A DNA stretch of 64,000 nucleotides from the NCBI GenBank assembly GCA_964613455.1, contig CAZTGS010000004.1, positions 1 through 64,000 of the forward strand. The letters run 5' to 3'. The notes under the pieces are model-generated. The model did no database searches and had not been told where the DNA came from. It saw only the letters and a list, made by a program, of their open reading frames with translations. The translations under genes and the position numbers were made by a program. Positions 15,789-24,751 of the stretch are shown here, piece after piece; the stretch's first letter is position 1; every line of letters starts with the position of its first letter. The stretch comes from SCGC-AAA076-P13 sp964613455 (GTDB lineage: Bacteria; Pseudomonadota; Gammaproteobacteria; Magnimaribacterales; D2472).

Positions 15789-17654
15789 ATGAAATTAAAT
15801 AAATTACTTACTTTTACATTTTTAGTGTTTGCCATTAATGTTTTTTCTCAGAACAATATTTCTAATCAAGACTCATACATCTTAAATTACGAAGACGTTG
15901 ATATAAAAAAAGTAACACAAGATATTGCTCAGTTTGCCAAGAAGACTATTATCTTGGATCCTAGAGTTAAAGGTAAGATTACAATCTATTCAAACGCAAA
16001 CCTTAACAGGGAGCAGGTTTGGAATGTTTATTTAAGAACCCTTCAGGTTAATGGTTTTACTATAATTGCAGAAAGTGGATTCGTTAGAATAGTTCCTGAA
16101 AATGAAGCAACGAGGGATTTAAGCATTTCTTCAAAAAATCTAGGCGATTTTGAAACTGTTGTCATACCACTTTTAAATAGATCTGTTGAAGAGGTATTGC
16201 CTATGATTAAGCCTATTACAGGTAGGCAATCCCACCTCTCTAGCATATCTTCAATAAATTCAATTCTCCTTGTGGATAGAGGCAGCAATATAAATAGAAT
16301 AAAAGACTTATTATTAAATCTTGATAAAGATAATACTGCCAAAATATCTATTATAAAACTTGATAATCTCTCTTCACTTGAAGCTGTAAGGATATTAGAT
16401 AAATTAAAAGCTCAAAATAATCCTACTATAAATAAATTTATAGCAATTCCATTTAGCCCAACAAATTCTGTAATTATTTCTGCAAATGAGTTTATAACTA
16501 GTAATATAAAGCAGACGTTAGAGCTGCTTGACGAAGATGTCACATCTGATGATTCAGTAGACGTAATATATTTAAAATATGCTAAGTCTTCAGATATTTC
16601 AGCCATTTTAAATTCTGTTTCTGGTAGTTTTATAGCAGATGCGGATGGCATAAAAACAGTTATAACTCACCATGAAAAAACAAATTCATTAATTGTTTCC
16701 TCCGCTGAAGCAAATTTTGCTTCGATAAGAAATATTATTTCTAAACTTGATATTCGAAGAGCTCAGGTTTTAGTAGAAGCAATCATCGTAGAGCTCTCTG
16801 AAACTGCTGCAAAGAATCTTGGAATTGAAACTATTTATAATGGATCTGATGAAAATGGTATTCCAGTTGGAGTTACAAGATTTGGTGGTGCGGGTCCTGA
16901 TTTGCTAGCAATTGCTGGAGCATCTGCCAACGAGCAAGATGTAACTTTAACATCAGCTGCCATGACATCCTTACTTGGATCCCAAGGCTTGATAGCTGGA
17001 TTTGGAGACCTTACGCCTGGATCTGATAATTTTGCTGGAATTATTAATGCAATTGCTCAAGATACTAATTCAAACATACTATCCACACCATTTACGATTG
17101 CTATGGATAACGAAACTGCTAATCTTGTTATTGGTCAAGAAATACCAATTACAACAGGGGAAAGCCTAGGAACCAGTAATGCTAATCCTTTCAGGACTAC
17201 TTCAAGACAAGAGGTTGGTATAAAGCTTGAGGTTACACCACAGATTAATGAAGGAAGCTCTGTTATTCTAAATATCAAACAAGAAGTTTCTGGTGTTGCT
17301 GGTGTTATAACCTCTGGAATTGACCTAATTACTAATAAGCGGGTGATAGAGACAACTGTTTTAGTTGATGATGGCCAAATTATAGTTTTAGGTGGTCTTA
17401 TAGATGAAGATACTCAAGAAACTATGTCTAGAGTGCCAATTCTTGGATCTATTCCGTTAATTGGTAGATTATTTCAATCCTCTTCTTCAACAACAGTTAA
17501 AAAAAACTTAATGGTTTTCCTCAGACCAACAATAATAGTTGATTCAGCTGTCTCCTCTGAGATTTCTGCTGAAAAATATAATTATATTAAAGTCCGTCAA
17601 GCTTTGTCTGGCCAAGAAACAAAATTAATAGATCTTACAGAATCTAAAGATTAA
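15789..17654 (+). CDS. gspD: type II secretion outer-membrane secretin GspD
   Basis: This 621-residue protein has a signal peptide (MKLNKLLTFTFLVFAINVFS). The N0 domain (YEDVDIKKVTQDIAQFA) and three N-domain repeats follow, with VIPLLNRSVEEVLPMIKP, IIKLDNLSSLEAVRIL and VIYLKYAKSSDI. The secretin core carries VEAIIVELSE, NILSTPFTI, GQEIPITTG and VPILGSIPLIGRLF. It forms the multimeric gated channel in the outer membrane. No pilotin gene is seen nearby, so it may self-insert or use a pilotin encoded elsewhere. The C-terminus is short after the secretin domain. Confidence 0.95.
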   Translation: MKLNKLLTFTFLVFAINVFSQNNISNQDSYILNYEDVDIKKVTQDIAQFAKKTIILDPRVKGKITIYSNANLNREQVWNVYLRTLQVNGFTIIAESGFVRIVPENEATRDLSISSKNLGDFETVVIPLLNRSVEEVLPMIKPITGRQSHLSSISSINSILLVDRGSNINRIKDLLLNLDKDNTAKISIIKLDNLSSLEAVRILDKLKAQNNPTINKFIAIPFSPTNSVIISANEFITSNIKQTLELLDEDVTSDDSVDVIYLKYAKSSDISAILNSVSGSFIADADGIKTVITHHEKTNSLIVSSAEANFASIRNIISKLDIRRAQVLVEAIIVELSETAAKNLGIETIYNGSDENGIPVGVTRFGGAGPDLLAIAGASANEQDVTLTSAAMTSLLGSQGLIAGFGDLTPGSDNFAGIINAIAQDTNSNILSTPFTIAMDNETANLVIGQEIPITTGESLGTSNANPFRTTSRQEVGIKLEVTPQINEGSSVILNIKQEVSGVAGVITSGIDLITNKRVIETTVLVDDGQIIVLGGLIDEDTQETMSRVPILGSIPLIGRLFQSSSSTTVKKNLMVFLRPTIIVDSAVSSEISAEKYNYIKVRQALSGQETKLIDLTESKD

Positions 17655-17658
17655 ATTT

Positions 17659-19161
17659 ATGATAGACGGTAAATCTCATCAAACAAATGTTTCTGACATA
17701 TTTCCTTATGATTTCGTTAAAGAAAATGAGGTAATAGCTTCACTTAGTGAGAATGGCTATGAGGTAATTTCTACAAAGATGATTACTGAAAATCTTTATC
17801 ATGAAATTGAAAGATTTCTTGAAACTGGGTTTGTCTTCAAAATATGTGATCCTTCTGAATTTAATGAGTTACTAACAAATAGTTTTTCTGTAAATAGCTC
17901 ATCTGCTGATATTTCTGAAGAACTAACTGATGAGTTTGATTTACAAACATTTGCCGGAAGTATATCTGCTACTGAGGATTTATTGAGTGGCAGCAATGAC
18001 ACTCCAATAATAAAACTTATTAATGGAATTATAAGTCAGGCAGTTAAGAATAGAGCTTCAGATATTCATTTTGAGCCATATGAAGATAAATTAGTTGTTC
18101 GTTTTAGAGTTGACGGAATCTTAAAAGAAATACTTCAACAAGATAGTAAAATTAGCTCAGTTTTGATTTCAAGAATTAAGATTATTTCAGGTTTAGATAT
18201 TTCAGAAAGGAGATTGCCTCAGGACGGAAGAGTTTCTTTATCTCTTGGTGATAAAAATATTGATGTAAGAGTTTCAACACTTCCTTCGTCTTATGGAGAG
18301 AGGATAGTCCTGAGATTGCTCGACAAACAGGCAGCACAGATAAATATTGAAGACCTAGGCCTTCCTCTTCCTATCCTTAGTAACTATAAGTCATCCTTAA
18401 AAAATCCTGAAGGAATAATACTTTTCACAGGACCAACTGGTTCAGGTAAGACAACCACCCTCTATTCAGGCTTAAGATACTTAAGCGATTCTTCTCAAAA
18501 TATACTGACCGTAGAGGATCCTATTGAATATACTCTTGGTGGCATTGGACAAACTCAAGTGAACTCTAAAACAGGATATACATTTGCTAGAGGCCTAAGA
18601 GCAATATTAAGGCAAGATCCTGATGTTGTTATGGTGGGAGAGATGAGAGATGCAGAAACAGCTCAAATAGGTATTCAAGCTAGTCTTACAGGCCATTTAG
18701 TTCTTTCTACAGTTCATACAAATAGTGCAATAGCAGCAATTACAAGATTAAGAGATATGGGTATAGAATCATTTTTATTAGCATCGAGCTTAAGAACGAT
18801 AATCTCACAAAGATTGGTTAGAAGGCTATGTTTAGAATGTAAAGCTCAAGAAGAGGCCTCTAAAGAGGCAATCAATTTATTTAATTTAGATAAAAACCAA
18901 ATTGTGTATAAATCGCAAGGCTGCCTGGCTTGCTCTAATACTGGCTATCAAGGAAGAATAGCGATTGCAGAGTGTATTCAAGTTGATAAAGTTCTCAAAG
19001 AGATGATACATAATAATGCTTCTGAAAATATAATTTCAGACTATGTCTTCAAAGATAATCAATCCATCGATCAAGCTTCAACTGATCTTATTAAAAATAG
19101 CATCACTTCATGTGAAGAGCTTATGAGAGTTAATAACCTCCAAGACGATGCCAGCTTATAG
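17659..19161 (+). CDS. gspE: type II secretion ATPase GspE
   Basis: This 500-residue cytosolic ATPase drives pseudopilus assembly. It has an N-terminal GspE domain (about 1-110) that binds GspL, then SDIHFEPYEDKLVVRFRVDG, Walker A GPTGSGKTTT, an Asp box EDPIEY, Walker B DPDVVMVGEMRD and the His box TGHLVLSTVHTN. A C-terminal zinc-type tetracysteine motif reads CLEC and CLAC about 35 residues apart. The length is normal. The 3' end overlaps gspF by 14 nt, and gspD ends 4 nt upstream. Confidence 0.95.
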   Translation: MIDGKSHQTNVSDIFPYDFVKENEVIASLSENGYEVISTKMITENLYHEIERFLETGFVFKICDPSEFNELLTNSFSVNSSSADISEELTDEFDLQTFAGSISATEDLLSGSNDTPIIKLINGIISQAVKNRASDIHFEPYEDKLVVRFRVDGILKEILQQDSKISSVLISRIKIISGLDISERRLPQDGRVSLSLGDKNIDVRVSTLPSSYGERIVLRLLDKQAAQINIEDLGLPLPILSNYKSSLKNPEGIILFTGPTGSGKTTTLYSGLRYLSDSSQNILTVEDPIEYTLGGIGQTQVNSKTGYTFARGLRAILRQDPDVVMVGEMRDAETAQIGIQASLTGHLVLSTVHTNSAIAAITRLRDMGIESFLLASSLRTIISQRLVRRLCLECKAQEEASKEAINLFNLDKNQIVYKSQGCLACSNTGYQGRIAIAECIQVDKVLKEMIHNNASENIISDYVFKDNQSIDQASTDLIKNSITSCEELMRVNNLQDDASL

Positions 19162-20344
19162 CTATATAGCATTAGACAATATTGGCTCAAAAAAGAAAGG
19201 AGTCCTGAGTGCTCAGTCTGAGAGAGAGGCTCGAAGATTTATTAAAGATTTAAATCTCACACCAGTAGATGTAAAAGAAGCTAAAGGTGATGTATCTAAA
19301 ATTGCAAAAGTAAAAACTAAAGACATTGTAATAATGACTAGACAGTTAGCTACATTATTAGAGGCAAATACCTCTATAATTGAAGCGTTAAAAATAACCG
19401 CAGATCAATGTAATAATAAGAATTTAATTCATATTTTATATAATCTTCGAGAAGATATCATGCAAGGTAATCGTCTTGGATCGTCAATGAAAAAATATCC
19501 AGGCGTATTTACAGATACATATACTTCACTTGTATCTGCTGGAGATTCATCTGGTAATTTAGATGTCATTTTTGATCGCCTTGCTGATTATCTTGAAGAA
19601 AGTGCATCAATCAAGCAAAAAGTAATGTCTGCTTTAACTTATCCATTTATATTGATGGGATTTTCTATTGTAGTGATTATTTCATTGCTAGCATTTGTTC
19701 TTCCTCAGGTCGTAGGCCAGTTTGTGAAAGCTGGTGCTGAACTACCATTTATAACAAAAGCTTTATTAGGAATCTCTAATAATATAGGGGTAATTTTAAT
19801 TTTATTCTTAATACTATGTTTAGGAGTAACCTATCTTTATAAGCAATACATAAAAAATGAAGATAACCATATTAATGCCCATAGAATAATTCTTTCATCA
19901 CCATTGATTGGAAATTTTCTTTTAAGTTCAGAAATAGAGAGATTCTCAAGCACAATGAGTCTTTTATTAGAATCTGGATCTAACCTTGATGTTGCTCTAT
20001 CTGAATCATCCAAAATATTTAATAATAAATTTTTATCAAAACTTATAAGCAATGTAAAAGATGATGTGGTTGAGGGAAAAGATTTTATTACCTCTCTGAA
20101 TCAAACAAGTATTTTTCCAGATATCTTTATACAACTTATCTCGAGTGGTTATAAATCAGGAAATTTGATCAAAATGTTTACTAAGGTTTCCCATTTCATG
20201 AAAAGTGAAATTGAATCTAAGCGATCTATATTTCTATCTCTTCTTGAACCCTTGGTAATTATATTAATGGGTGGTTTTATTATGTTAATAGTTCTGGCTA
20301 TACTAATACCTATAATGCAAATGAATACACTGGCTTTGGGATAG
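19148..20344 (+). CDS. gspF: type II secretion inner-membrane platform protein GspF
   Basis: This 398-residue protein begins MPAYSYIALD, as is usual in GspF/PilC. Two duplicated T2SSF domains follow: the first with TRQLATLLEANTSI, GSSMKKYPGVF and LVSAGDSSGNL; the second with FSSTMSLLLESGSNLDVAL and LISSGYKSGNLIKMF. Three membrane spans lie at about 172-195, 215-235 and 370-392. It is the platform on which pseudopilins are added. The start overlaps gspE by 14 nt. The family match is unambiguous apart from the close similarity to PilC, which the operon resolves. Confidence 0.93.
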   Translation: MPAYSYIALDNIGSKKKGVLSAQSEREARRFIKDLNLTPVDVKEAKGDVSKIAKVKTKDIVIMTRQLATLLEANTSIIEALKITADQCNNKNLIHILYNLREDIMQGNRLGSSMKKYPGVFTDTYTSLVSAGDSSGNLDVIFDRLADYLEESASIKQKVMSALTYPFILMGFSIVVIISLLAFVLPQVVGQFVKAGAELPFITKALLGISNNIGVILILFLILCLGVTYLYKQYIKNEDNHINAHRIILSSPLIGNFLLSSEIERFSSTMSLLLESGSNLDVALSESSKIFNNKFLSKLISNVKDDVVEGKDFITSLNQTSIFPDIFIQLISSGYKSGNLIKMFTKVSHFMKSEIESKRSIFLSLLEPLVIILMGGFIMLIVLAILIPIMQMNTLALG

Positions 20345-20347
20345 ATT

Positions 20348-20776
20348 ATGAAAAAAAATAAAAATGGCTTCACCCTAATAGAGTTAATGGCGGTCCTTGT
20401 AATCCTTGGGATACTAGCAACCATTGTGGTTGTGAATGTTGCACCTGTATTTCAAAGAGCTAATTTAGAAAAAATTAAAGCTGATATGGCTCAAACTGAT
20501 AAAGCTTTGCAACTTTATAAGTTTAATGAACTTTCTTATCCAAAAACATCCCAAGGGCTTCTTGCCCTTGTAATTCCTAGTTCTGAGTTAAGAAATCCAT
20601 TCTTATATCCTGAAGATGGTTATATTTCTGCGGTTCCATTAGACCCATGGGGAAGAGAATATATTTATGAAAATCCACCAAGAAGATCTAAGAAATATGA
20701 TTTATATACATTGGGAGCGGATGGTATGGAAGGTGGGACTGGTGAGGACACAGATATTGGAAACTGGATGCAATAA
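20348..20776 (+). CDS. gspG: major pseudopilin GspG
   Basis: This 142-residue protein has a class-III leader MKKNKNG, cleavage before Phe, Glu at +5 (FTLIELMAV) and a hydrophobic helix. The calcium-binding-type C-terminal region has PLDPWGREY, YDLYTLGADGMEGG and GEDTDIGNW, diagnostic of GspG. It polymerises into the type II pseudopilus after cleavage by the prepilin peptidase encoded at 6477. It starts 3 nt after gspF and overlaps gspH. Confidence 0.95.
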   Translation: MKKNKNGFTLIELMAVLVILGILATIVVVNVAPVFQRANLEKIKADMAQTDKALQLYKFNELSYPKTSQGLLALVIPSSELRNPFLYPEDGYISAVPLDPWGREYIYENPPRRSKKYDLYTLGADGMEGGTGEDTDIGNWMQ

Positions 20777-21260
20777 TTCTCGAAAAGGTTTCACAATAGT
20801 AGAGATCTTAGTTGTTCTTATAATTATAAGCATAGCCACATCTTTACTTATTATAAACTTGACCGCAGTTTCCTCTGTACAAAAACAAAAAACTTCATTC
20901 ATGAAAACATTTAATTTTTTAACTGAAGAAAGTATTGTTACCGGCAATATTATTGGATGGTATGCAAATGCTAGGAATGATGCTTCTTATTATCTTGATA
21001 AGAATAATACTCCCTCCCTGGAACCAATAGAAGGTCAACCATCCCACTGGAATCAACTTGGCGTATTCGAGAAGGTTTTTAAATCTTTTGATGGCTCTGT
21101 TTATAATTTTGATTTAGAAGATGCTAACTTACCTTTAATAATTTTTTACCCATCTGGTGAAAATTCTGGAGGCATTATTAATATTTACTTTAATGATGAA
21201 ATTCAAGAAATTACTATTAACTACAATGGCACAATTGAAAATAAAATTATCAAAGACTAA
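20757..21260 (+). CDS. gspH: minor pseudopilin GspH
   Basis: A prepilin leader METGCNNSRKG precedes FTIVEILVV, with Phe +1 and Glu +5, a hydrophobic helix and a beta-rich C-terminal domain. The mature start is clear but the initiation codon is not. I chose TTG at 20757 (167 residues) because GAGG lies 9 nt upstream. GTG at 20742 is the main alternative. No ATG fits, because the nearest in-frame ATG, at 20667, lies deep inside gspG and would give an overlong leader. The gene overlaps gspG by 20 nt and gspI by 35 nt. Confidence 0.82.
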   Translation: METGCNNSRKGFTIVEILVVLIIISIATSLLIINLTAVSSVQKQKTSFMKTFNFLTEESIVTGNIIGWYANARNDASYYLDKNNTPSLEPIEGQPSHWNQLGVFEKVFKSFDGSVYNFDLEDANLPLIIFYPSGENSGGIINIYFNDEIQEITINYNGTIENKIIKD

Positions 21261-21612
21261 TAAAGGCTTTAGTCTAATAGAGGTTGTAGTAGCGCTTGTT
21301 ATATTAAGTACATCAGTTCTTGTAATTTATAATCTTATTCTTTCTACAAGTGGTTCAATATATAAACTAGAAGATCAATATCTAGCAAAGGAAGTTGCAA
21401 ATAATAGAATTGCTCTCATAAATACACTAGAAACACCAAAAAACTCAATTAAAAGAAATGGTTTGATGAAGATGGGTGGAAAAAATTGGAGATGGGAGGA
21501 ATCATTTTACAATGGATCAACCAAAGAGTTCCTAGAATATGAAATCCTCGTTAGGGAAGAAAATGCTTCTGTATATAGCTACAGAACTAATGGCTATCTT
21601 ATAAATGAATAG
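21226..21612 (+). CDS. gspI: minor pseudopilin GspI
   Basis: This 128-residue protein starts MAQLKIKLSKTNKG, cut before FSLIEVVVALVILS (Glu +5). The C-terminal half has GLMKMGGKNWRWEE, which fits the GspI domain. I chose the internal ATG at 21226. The longest frame begins at 21157 and would place 23 extra residues, read from gspH coding sequence, before the leader. GspI nucleates the pseudopilus tip with GspJ and GspK. The start overlaps gspH by 35 nt and the end overlaps gspJ by 8 nt. Confidence 0.88.
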   Translation: MAQLKIKLSKTNKGFSLIEVVVALVILSTSVLVIYNLILSTSGSIYKLEDQYLAKEVANNRIALINTLETPKNSIKRNGLMKMGGKNWRWEESFYNGSTKEFLEYEILVREENASVYSYRTNGYLINE

Positions 21613-22198
21613 AAATGGATTTACGATAATAGAAGTTCTAGTTTCGCTTGTAATTCTTTCAATTATAGCTGTTATTTCTACTAATATTCTTCAGTCATCA
21701 ATAGACACAGAAAGGCAAACATCAAACCATCTGAATAATATAAAAGAATTAAATCTTTCATCAAGTATTGTAAAAAGAGATTTAAGACAAATAGTAAATA
21801 TCTCATCAAGAGATTTTTATGGAAATCAAAATTTTGGAACCTTCCTCTCAGATGAGAGTTCTGAATCAATCATGTTTAATACAGCAATTAAATCATTATC
21901 TAATCAAGTTTCTCCAATTAAAAGAATTCAATACTTTTACGAGGATAATGCTCTTGTTAGAAGGCAGTATTTTTCCTCTAATCCATACGATCAAGATAAG
22001 TTTATAGAGTCAAAGATTATTAATAATCTTGATGAGTTAAGTTTTAAATTTTTTCATAAAAATAAATGGCATAGTCTTTGGCCCATAGGCCAAGCAACTT
22101 CTACAAATATACCAGTATTGATAAAAATAGAGTTTGTTATTAAAAATAAAGAATTTACATGGCTAATAGAGCCAAACATATCTTATGCATCTAAATAA
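21605..22198 (+). CDS. gspJ: minor pseudopilin GspJ
   Basis: This 197-residue pseudopilin has the very short leader MNRNG before FTIIEVLVSLVILS (Glu +5). The globular part holds SIVKRDLRQIVN, RRQYFSSNPY and LSFKFFHKNKWHSLWP, typical of GspJ. It forms part of the tip complex with GspI and GspK. Its start overlaps the gspI stop by 8 nt and its end overlaps gspK by 14 nt, so expression is coupled. Confidence 0.9.
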   Translation: MNRNGFTIIEVLVSLVILSIIAVISTNILQSSIDTERQTSNHLNNIKELNLSSSIVKRDLRQIVNISSRDFYGNQNFGTFLSDESSESIMFNTAIKSLSNQVSPIKRIQYFYEDNALVRRQYFSSNPYDQDKFIESKIINNLDELSFKFFHKNKWHSLWPIGQATSTNIPVLIKIEFVIKNKEFTWLIEPNISYASK

Positions 22199-23159
22199 CA
22201 ATAATAAAGGAGTTGTCCTCATATCAGTTCTTTTGATAGTTTTATTACTATCTTCAATAGCTGTAATGATTGGTAATAACTTTTTGATATCACTCAAGAG
22301 AGCTAGCTATCTTGAATTTCAAACAAATTCTTTAAATATCTTTAGAAATGTTGAATCAATAGCCTTAAAGAAAATTGATATTGAGTTGAGATTTAATGCA
22401 AATAATTTAAATAAAATGAATCCTCTTTTAACGAATGATTTGATATTCGAATCGGATAAAGGAATGATTATTGGAAAGATAACAGACTCATCATCATGTT
22501 TTAATATTAATACTTTAGTTAAGAAAAGTAATTCAAACTATATAGAGAATATGAATGCAACAGCAGCCTTTAGAAAAATAATGAATCTGTATGAGGTTGA
22601 TAATAATACAATTGAGGAAATTATTGATCAGATTATTGACTGGATAGATCTTGATTCAAACCCAAGAGCCTATGGGCTGGAGGACTATTTTTATTCAGGA
22701 CCTCTGAATAATCCAAAAGAATATTCAGGAATGAGATTATTTTTTTCTATAAATGAACTTAAGGGCATACCGGCAATTAGAAAAGTTGATTGGATGATAT
22801 TTGAAGATAATTTTTGCGCTTCATACAATAACTCAAATATAACTTTTAATATTAATACTTTAGACTTAAGTGACTCTTTTTTATTAAGCTCTATTTTTCC
22901 AAACATTGTTAATGCTGATGCAGAATTTATTATTGATTCTTTGCCACAAGAGGGTATTCAAAGTATGGCTATGCTTGAAGAACTATTTCCAGGTATAGAT
23001 TTTGCCTCTCCAAATGGAGATATCTCTTTTTCTTCAAAATCTTATAAGCTTCAAACAATTATTAATTACGAAGACTTTTCTTCAGAATCTATAAGTGAAA
23101 TTTACTATGGAGCTAATAAAAATAGCTATATTGTTTCAAGAATCTATAATGGTATCTAA
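22185..23159 (+). CDS. gspK: minor pseudopilin GspK
   Basis: This 324-residue protein has leader MHLNNNNKG and a hydrophobic helix VVLISVLLIVLLLSS. As usual in GspK, the Glu at +5 is missing (Ser here), and the cleaved residue is Val instead of Phe. The large insert domain carries IIDQIIDWIDLDSNPRAYG and LEDYFYSG, matching the helical GspK domain. It caps the pseudopilus tip. It overlaps gspJ by 14 nt, and gspL starts directly after the stop. Confidence 0.9.
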   Translation: MHLNNNNKGVVLISVLLIVLLLSSIAVMIGNNFLISLKRASYLEFQTNSLNIFRNVESIALKKIDIELRFNANNLNKMNPLLTNDLIFESDKGMIIGKITDSSSCFNINTLVKKSNSNYIENMNATAAFRKIMNLYEVDNNTIEEIIDQIIDWIDLDSNPRAYGLEDYFYSGPLNNPKEYSGMRLFFSINELKGIPAIRKVDWMIFEDNFCASYNNSNITFNINTLDLSDSFLLSSIFPNIVNADAEFIIDSLPQEGIQSMAMLEELFPGIDFASPNGDISFSSKSYKLQTIINYEDFSSESISEIYYGANKNSYIVSRIYNGI

Positions 23160-24311
23160 ATGAACATATTTATAGCACATGCATTAAATAATTCTCTTGA
23201 TTCTATAGATTTATACTTTCTTCAGAATAATAAGTCTCATATCAAGAAAATAAATGGCATAAATGACTTATCTGAATTAACAGAACAAGATCTCTTAATT
23301 TTTTTAGTTCCGTCATCATTAATTACTTCCTATAGATTTACAAAAAATAAAGATTTATCCTCTCAGATAAATTTAGCTAATTTCATATCAAATGTAGATG
23401 AAAACTTGGTTGGGCAAGTTTCAGACAATAAATTTTTGTTTCATAACGATAATGGGTTTGTTATTAATAAATTTATCTTAGAATCTATTAATAAAAAACT
23501 AACATCACTAAGTGCAAACATTCAATTAATGCCTGAGCATTGTCTCTTTAGTAATGGCGATGAGGATGAAATATTTGAAATAGGTTCAAAATTTATATTT
23601 TCTTTTGCAGATGGGACTGGCTTTAGCATTAATGAGGAATCATTGGAGCAATATAGTGAAGTCATTTTAAATAATAGACCTGACTTCAATCCTAAGATTT
23701 ATAGTAACAATAACTTTCTATCTTCTAAATTTGAAACATTAAACCTAAGTTCAAATAATACTATTGATAACCTTTTTAAGAAGAACTTTAAATTACTTCC
23801 CAATTTTTTTAATTTTACTTTTTCATTTAATGCTATTAAAAGTAAATTTGATTTTAGTAGAACGCAAATTTTGGCATGCATGGTATCTTTTGTAATTTTA
23901 TTAAGTTCACCCAGTTTTCTTATCTATAAAAATAATAATGATGCAGCTTTATACAGAGACTCAACATTTAATATTTTTAAATCTATTAATCAAGATATTA
24001 ATCGGGTTGTAGCTCCAAGAGTTCAAATAGATGAAATATTGCAACAGGTCCCTAATCTAAGGACCTCTCAAAAAATAAATTTACCTAATTTAGATTTTTT
24101 AGATCAATTAGGCACGGCGTATATTCAAAATGTAAAAATCGATGTTATCAACTCCACATCAGTATTAACTTTAAAAGATATGCCGTCTTTTCAATTTAAC
24201 GTTATTAAAAAACTTTCCGCTCAATTCAATATTACGATTTTAAATGAAGATATTGTTTCATTAGATGGCATGGTAAACGGTAATATAACTATGGTTCTTG
24301 AAGATGAATAA
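23160..24311 (+). CDS. gspL: type II secretion protein GspL
   Basis: This 383-residue protein was identified by position between gspK and gspM and by layout. A cytosolic N-terminal part (about 1-230) is expected to be actin-like and to bind GspE. One membrane span follows (about 238-258, QILACMVSFVILLSSPSFLIY), then a periplasmic ferredoxin-like domain to the end. The sequence is divergent: LIFLVPSSLI corresponds to the GspL strand that normally reads VLLPGE. It recruits the ATPase to the membrane platform. Confidence 0.82.
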   Translation: MNIFIAHALNNSLDSIDLYFLQNNKSHIKKINGINDLSELTEQDLLIFLVPSSLITSYRFTKNKDLSSQINLANFISNVDENLVGQVSDNKFLFHNDNGFVINKFILESINKKLTSLSANIQLMPEHCLFSNGDEDEIFEIGSKFIFSFADGTGFSINEESLEQYSEVILNNRPDFNPKIYSNNNFLSSKFETLNLSSNNTIDNLFKKNFKLLPNFFNFTFSFNAIKSKFDFSRTQILACMVSFVILLSSPSFLIYKNNNDAALYRDSTFNIFKSINQDINRVVAPRVQIDEILQQVPNLRTSQKINLPNLDFLDQLGTAYIQNVKIDVINSTSVLTLKDMPSFQFNVIKKLSAQFNITILNEDIVSLDGMVNGNITMVLEDE

Positions 24312-24747
24312 TTTTTTTAATCGACTAGAATCTAGAGAAGCCAACTTAATTATATTAAGTATGTCTATATTATTTATCTTTCTTGTAGGTCTTGGCGCTT
24401 CAAATACATACAATAAATATAGTTTCTCAGTTAAGAACCTTGCGAAAGAAAAAGCAGACTATGATTATGTATATAGTAAAGCTTCGGCCTTAAATTATGA
24501 AGAAAGCTCTAAAGATATAAATTTAAAATTGCTAGATTCTATAATTGCATTAAATCAGTTTAAGGATATAGAGGCTCTAGATTTAATAAATACTGAAATA
24601 GGTGTTGAGATAGTTTTTACAACTTCTAATATTAGTACATCTATAAAGTTTATTGAGCAAGTCTCTAATAAGACAAATTTACAAGTTTCCAATATTGATT
24701 ATCTAAATAAGAATCAAGCAATCCAGGTCAAATTTAATTTAAAGTGA
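24304..24747 (+). CDS. gspM: type II secretion protein GspM
   Basis: This 147-residue protein has an N-terminal cytosolic stub, one span (about 15-35, LIILSMSILFIFLVGLGA) and a periplasmic ferredoxin-like domain with LDSIIALNQF and FIEQVSNKTNLQVSNID. This is the GspM layout. I chose the ATG at 24304. An in-frame TTG two codons upstream, at 24298, is an alternative. It overlaps gspL by 8 nt and is the last gsp gene; gspN is absent. It ends 4 nt from the convergent phosphate transporter, with no visible terminator. Confidence 0.8.
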   Translation: MNNFFNRLESREANLIILSMSILFIFLVGLGASNTYNKYSFSVKNLAKEKADYDYVYSKASALNYEESSKDINLKLLDSIIALNQFKDIEALDLINTEIGVEIVFTTSNISTSIKFIEQVSNKTNLQVSNIDYLNKNQAIQVKFNLK

Positions 24748-24751
24748 TTGT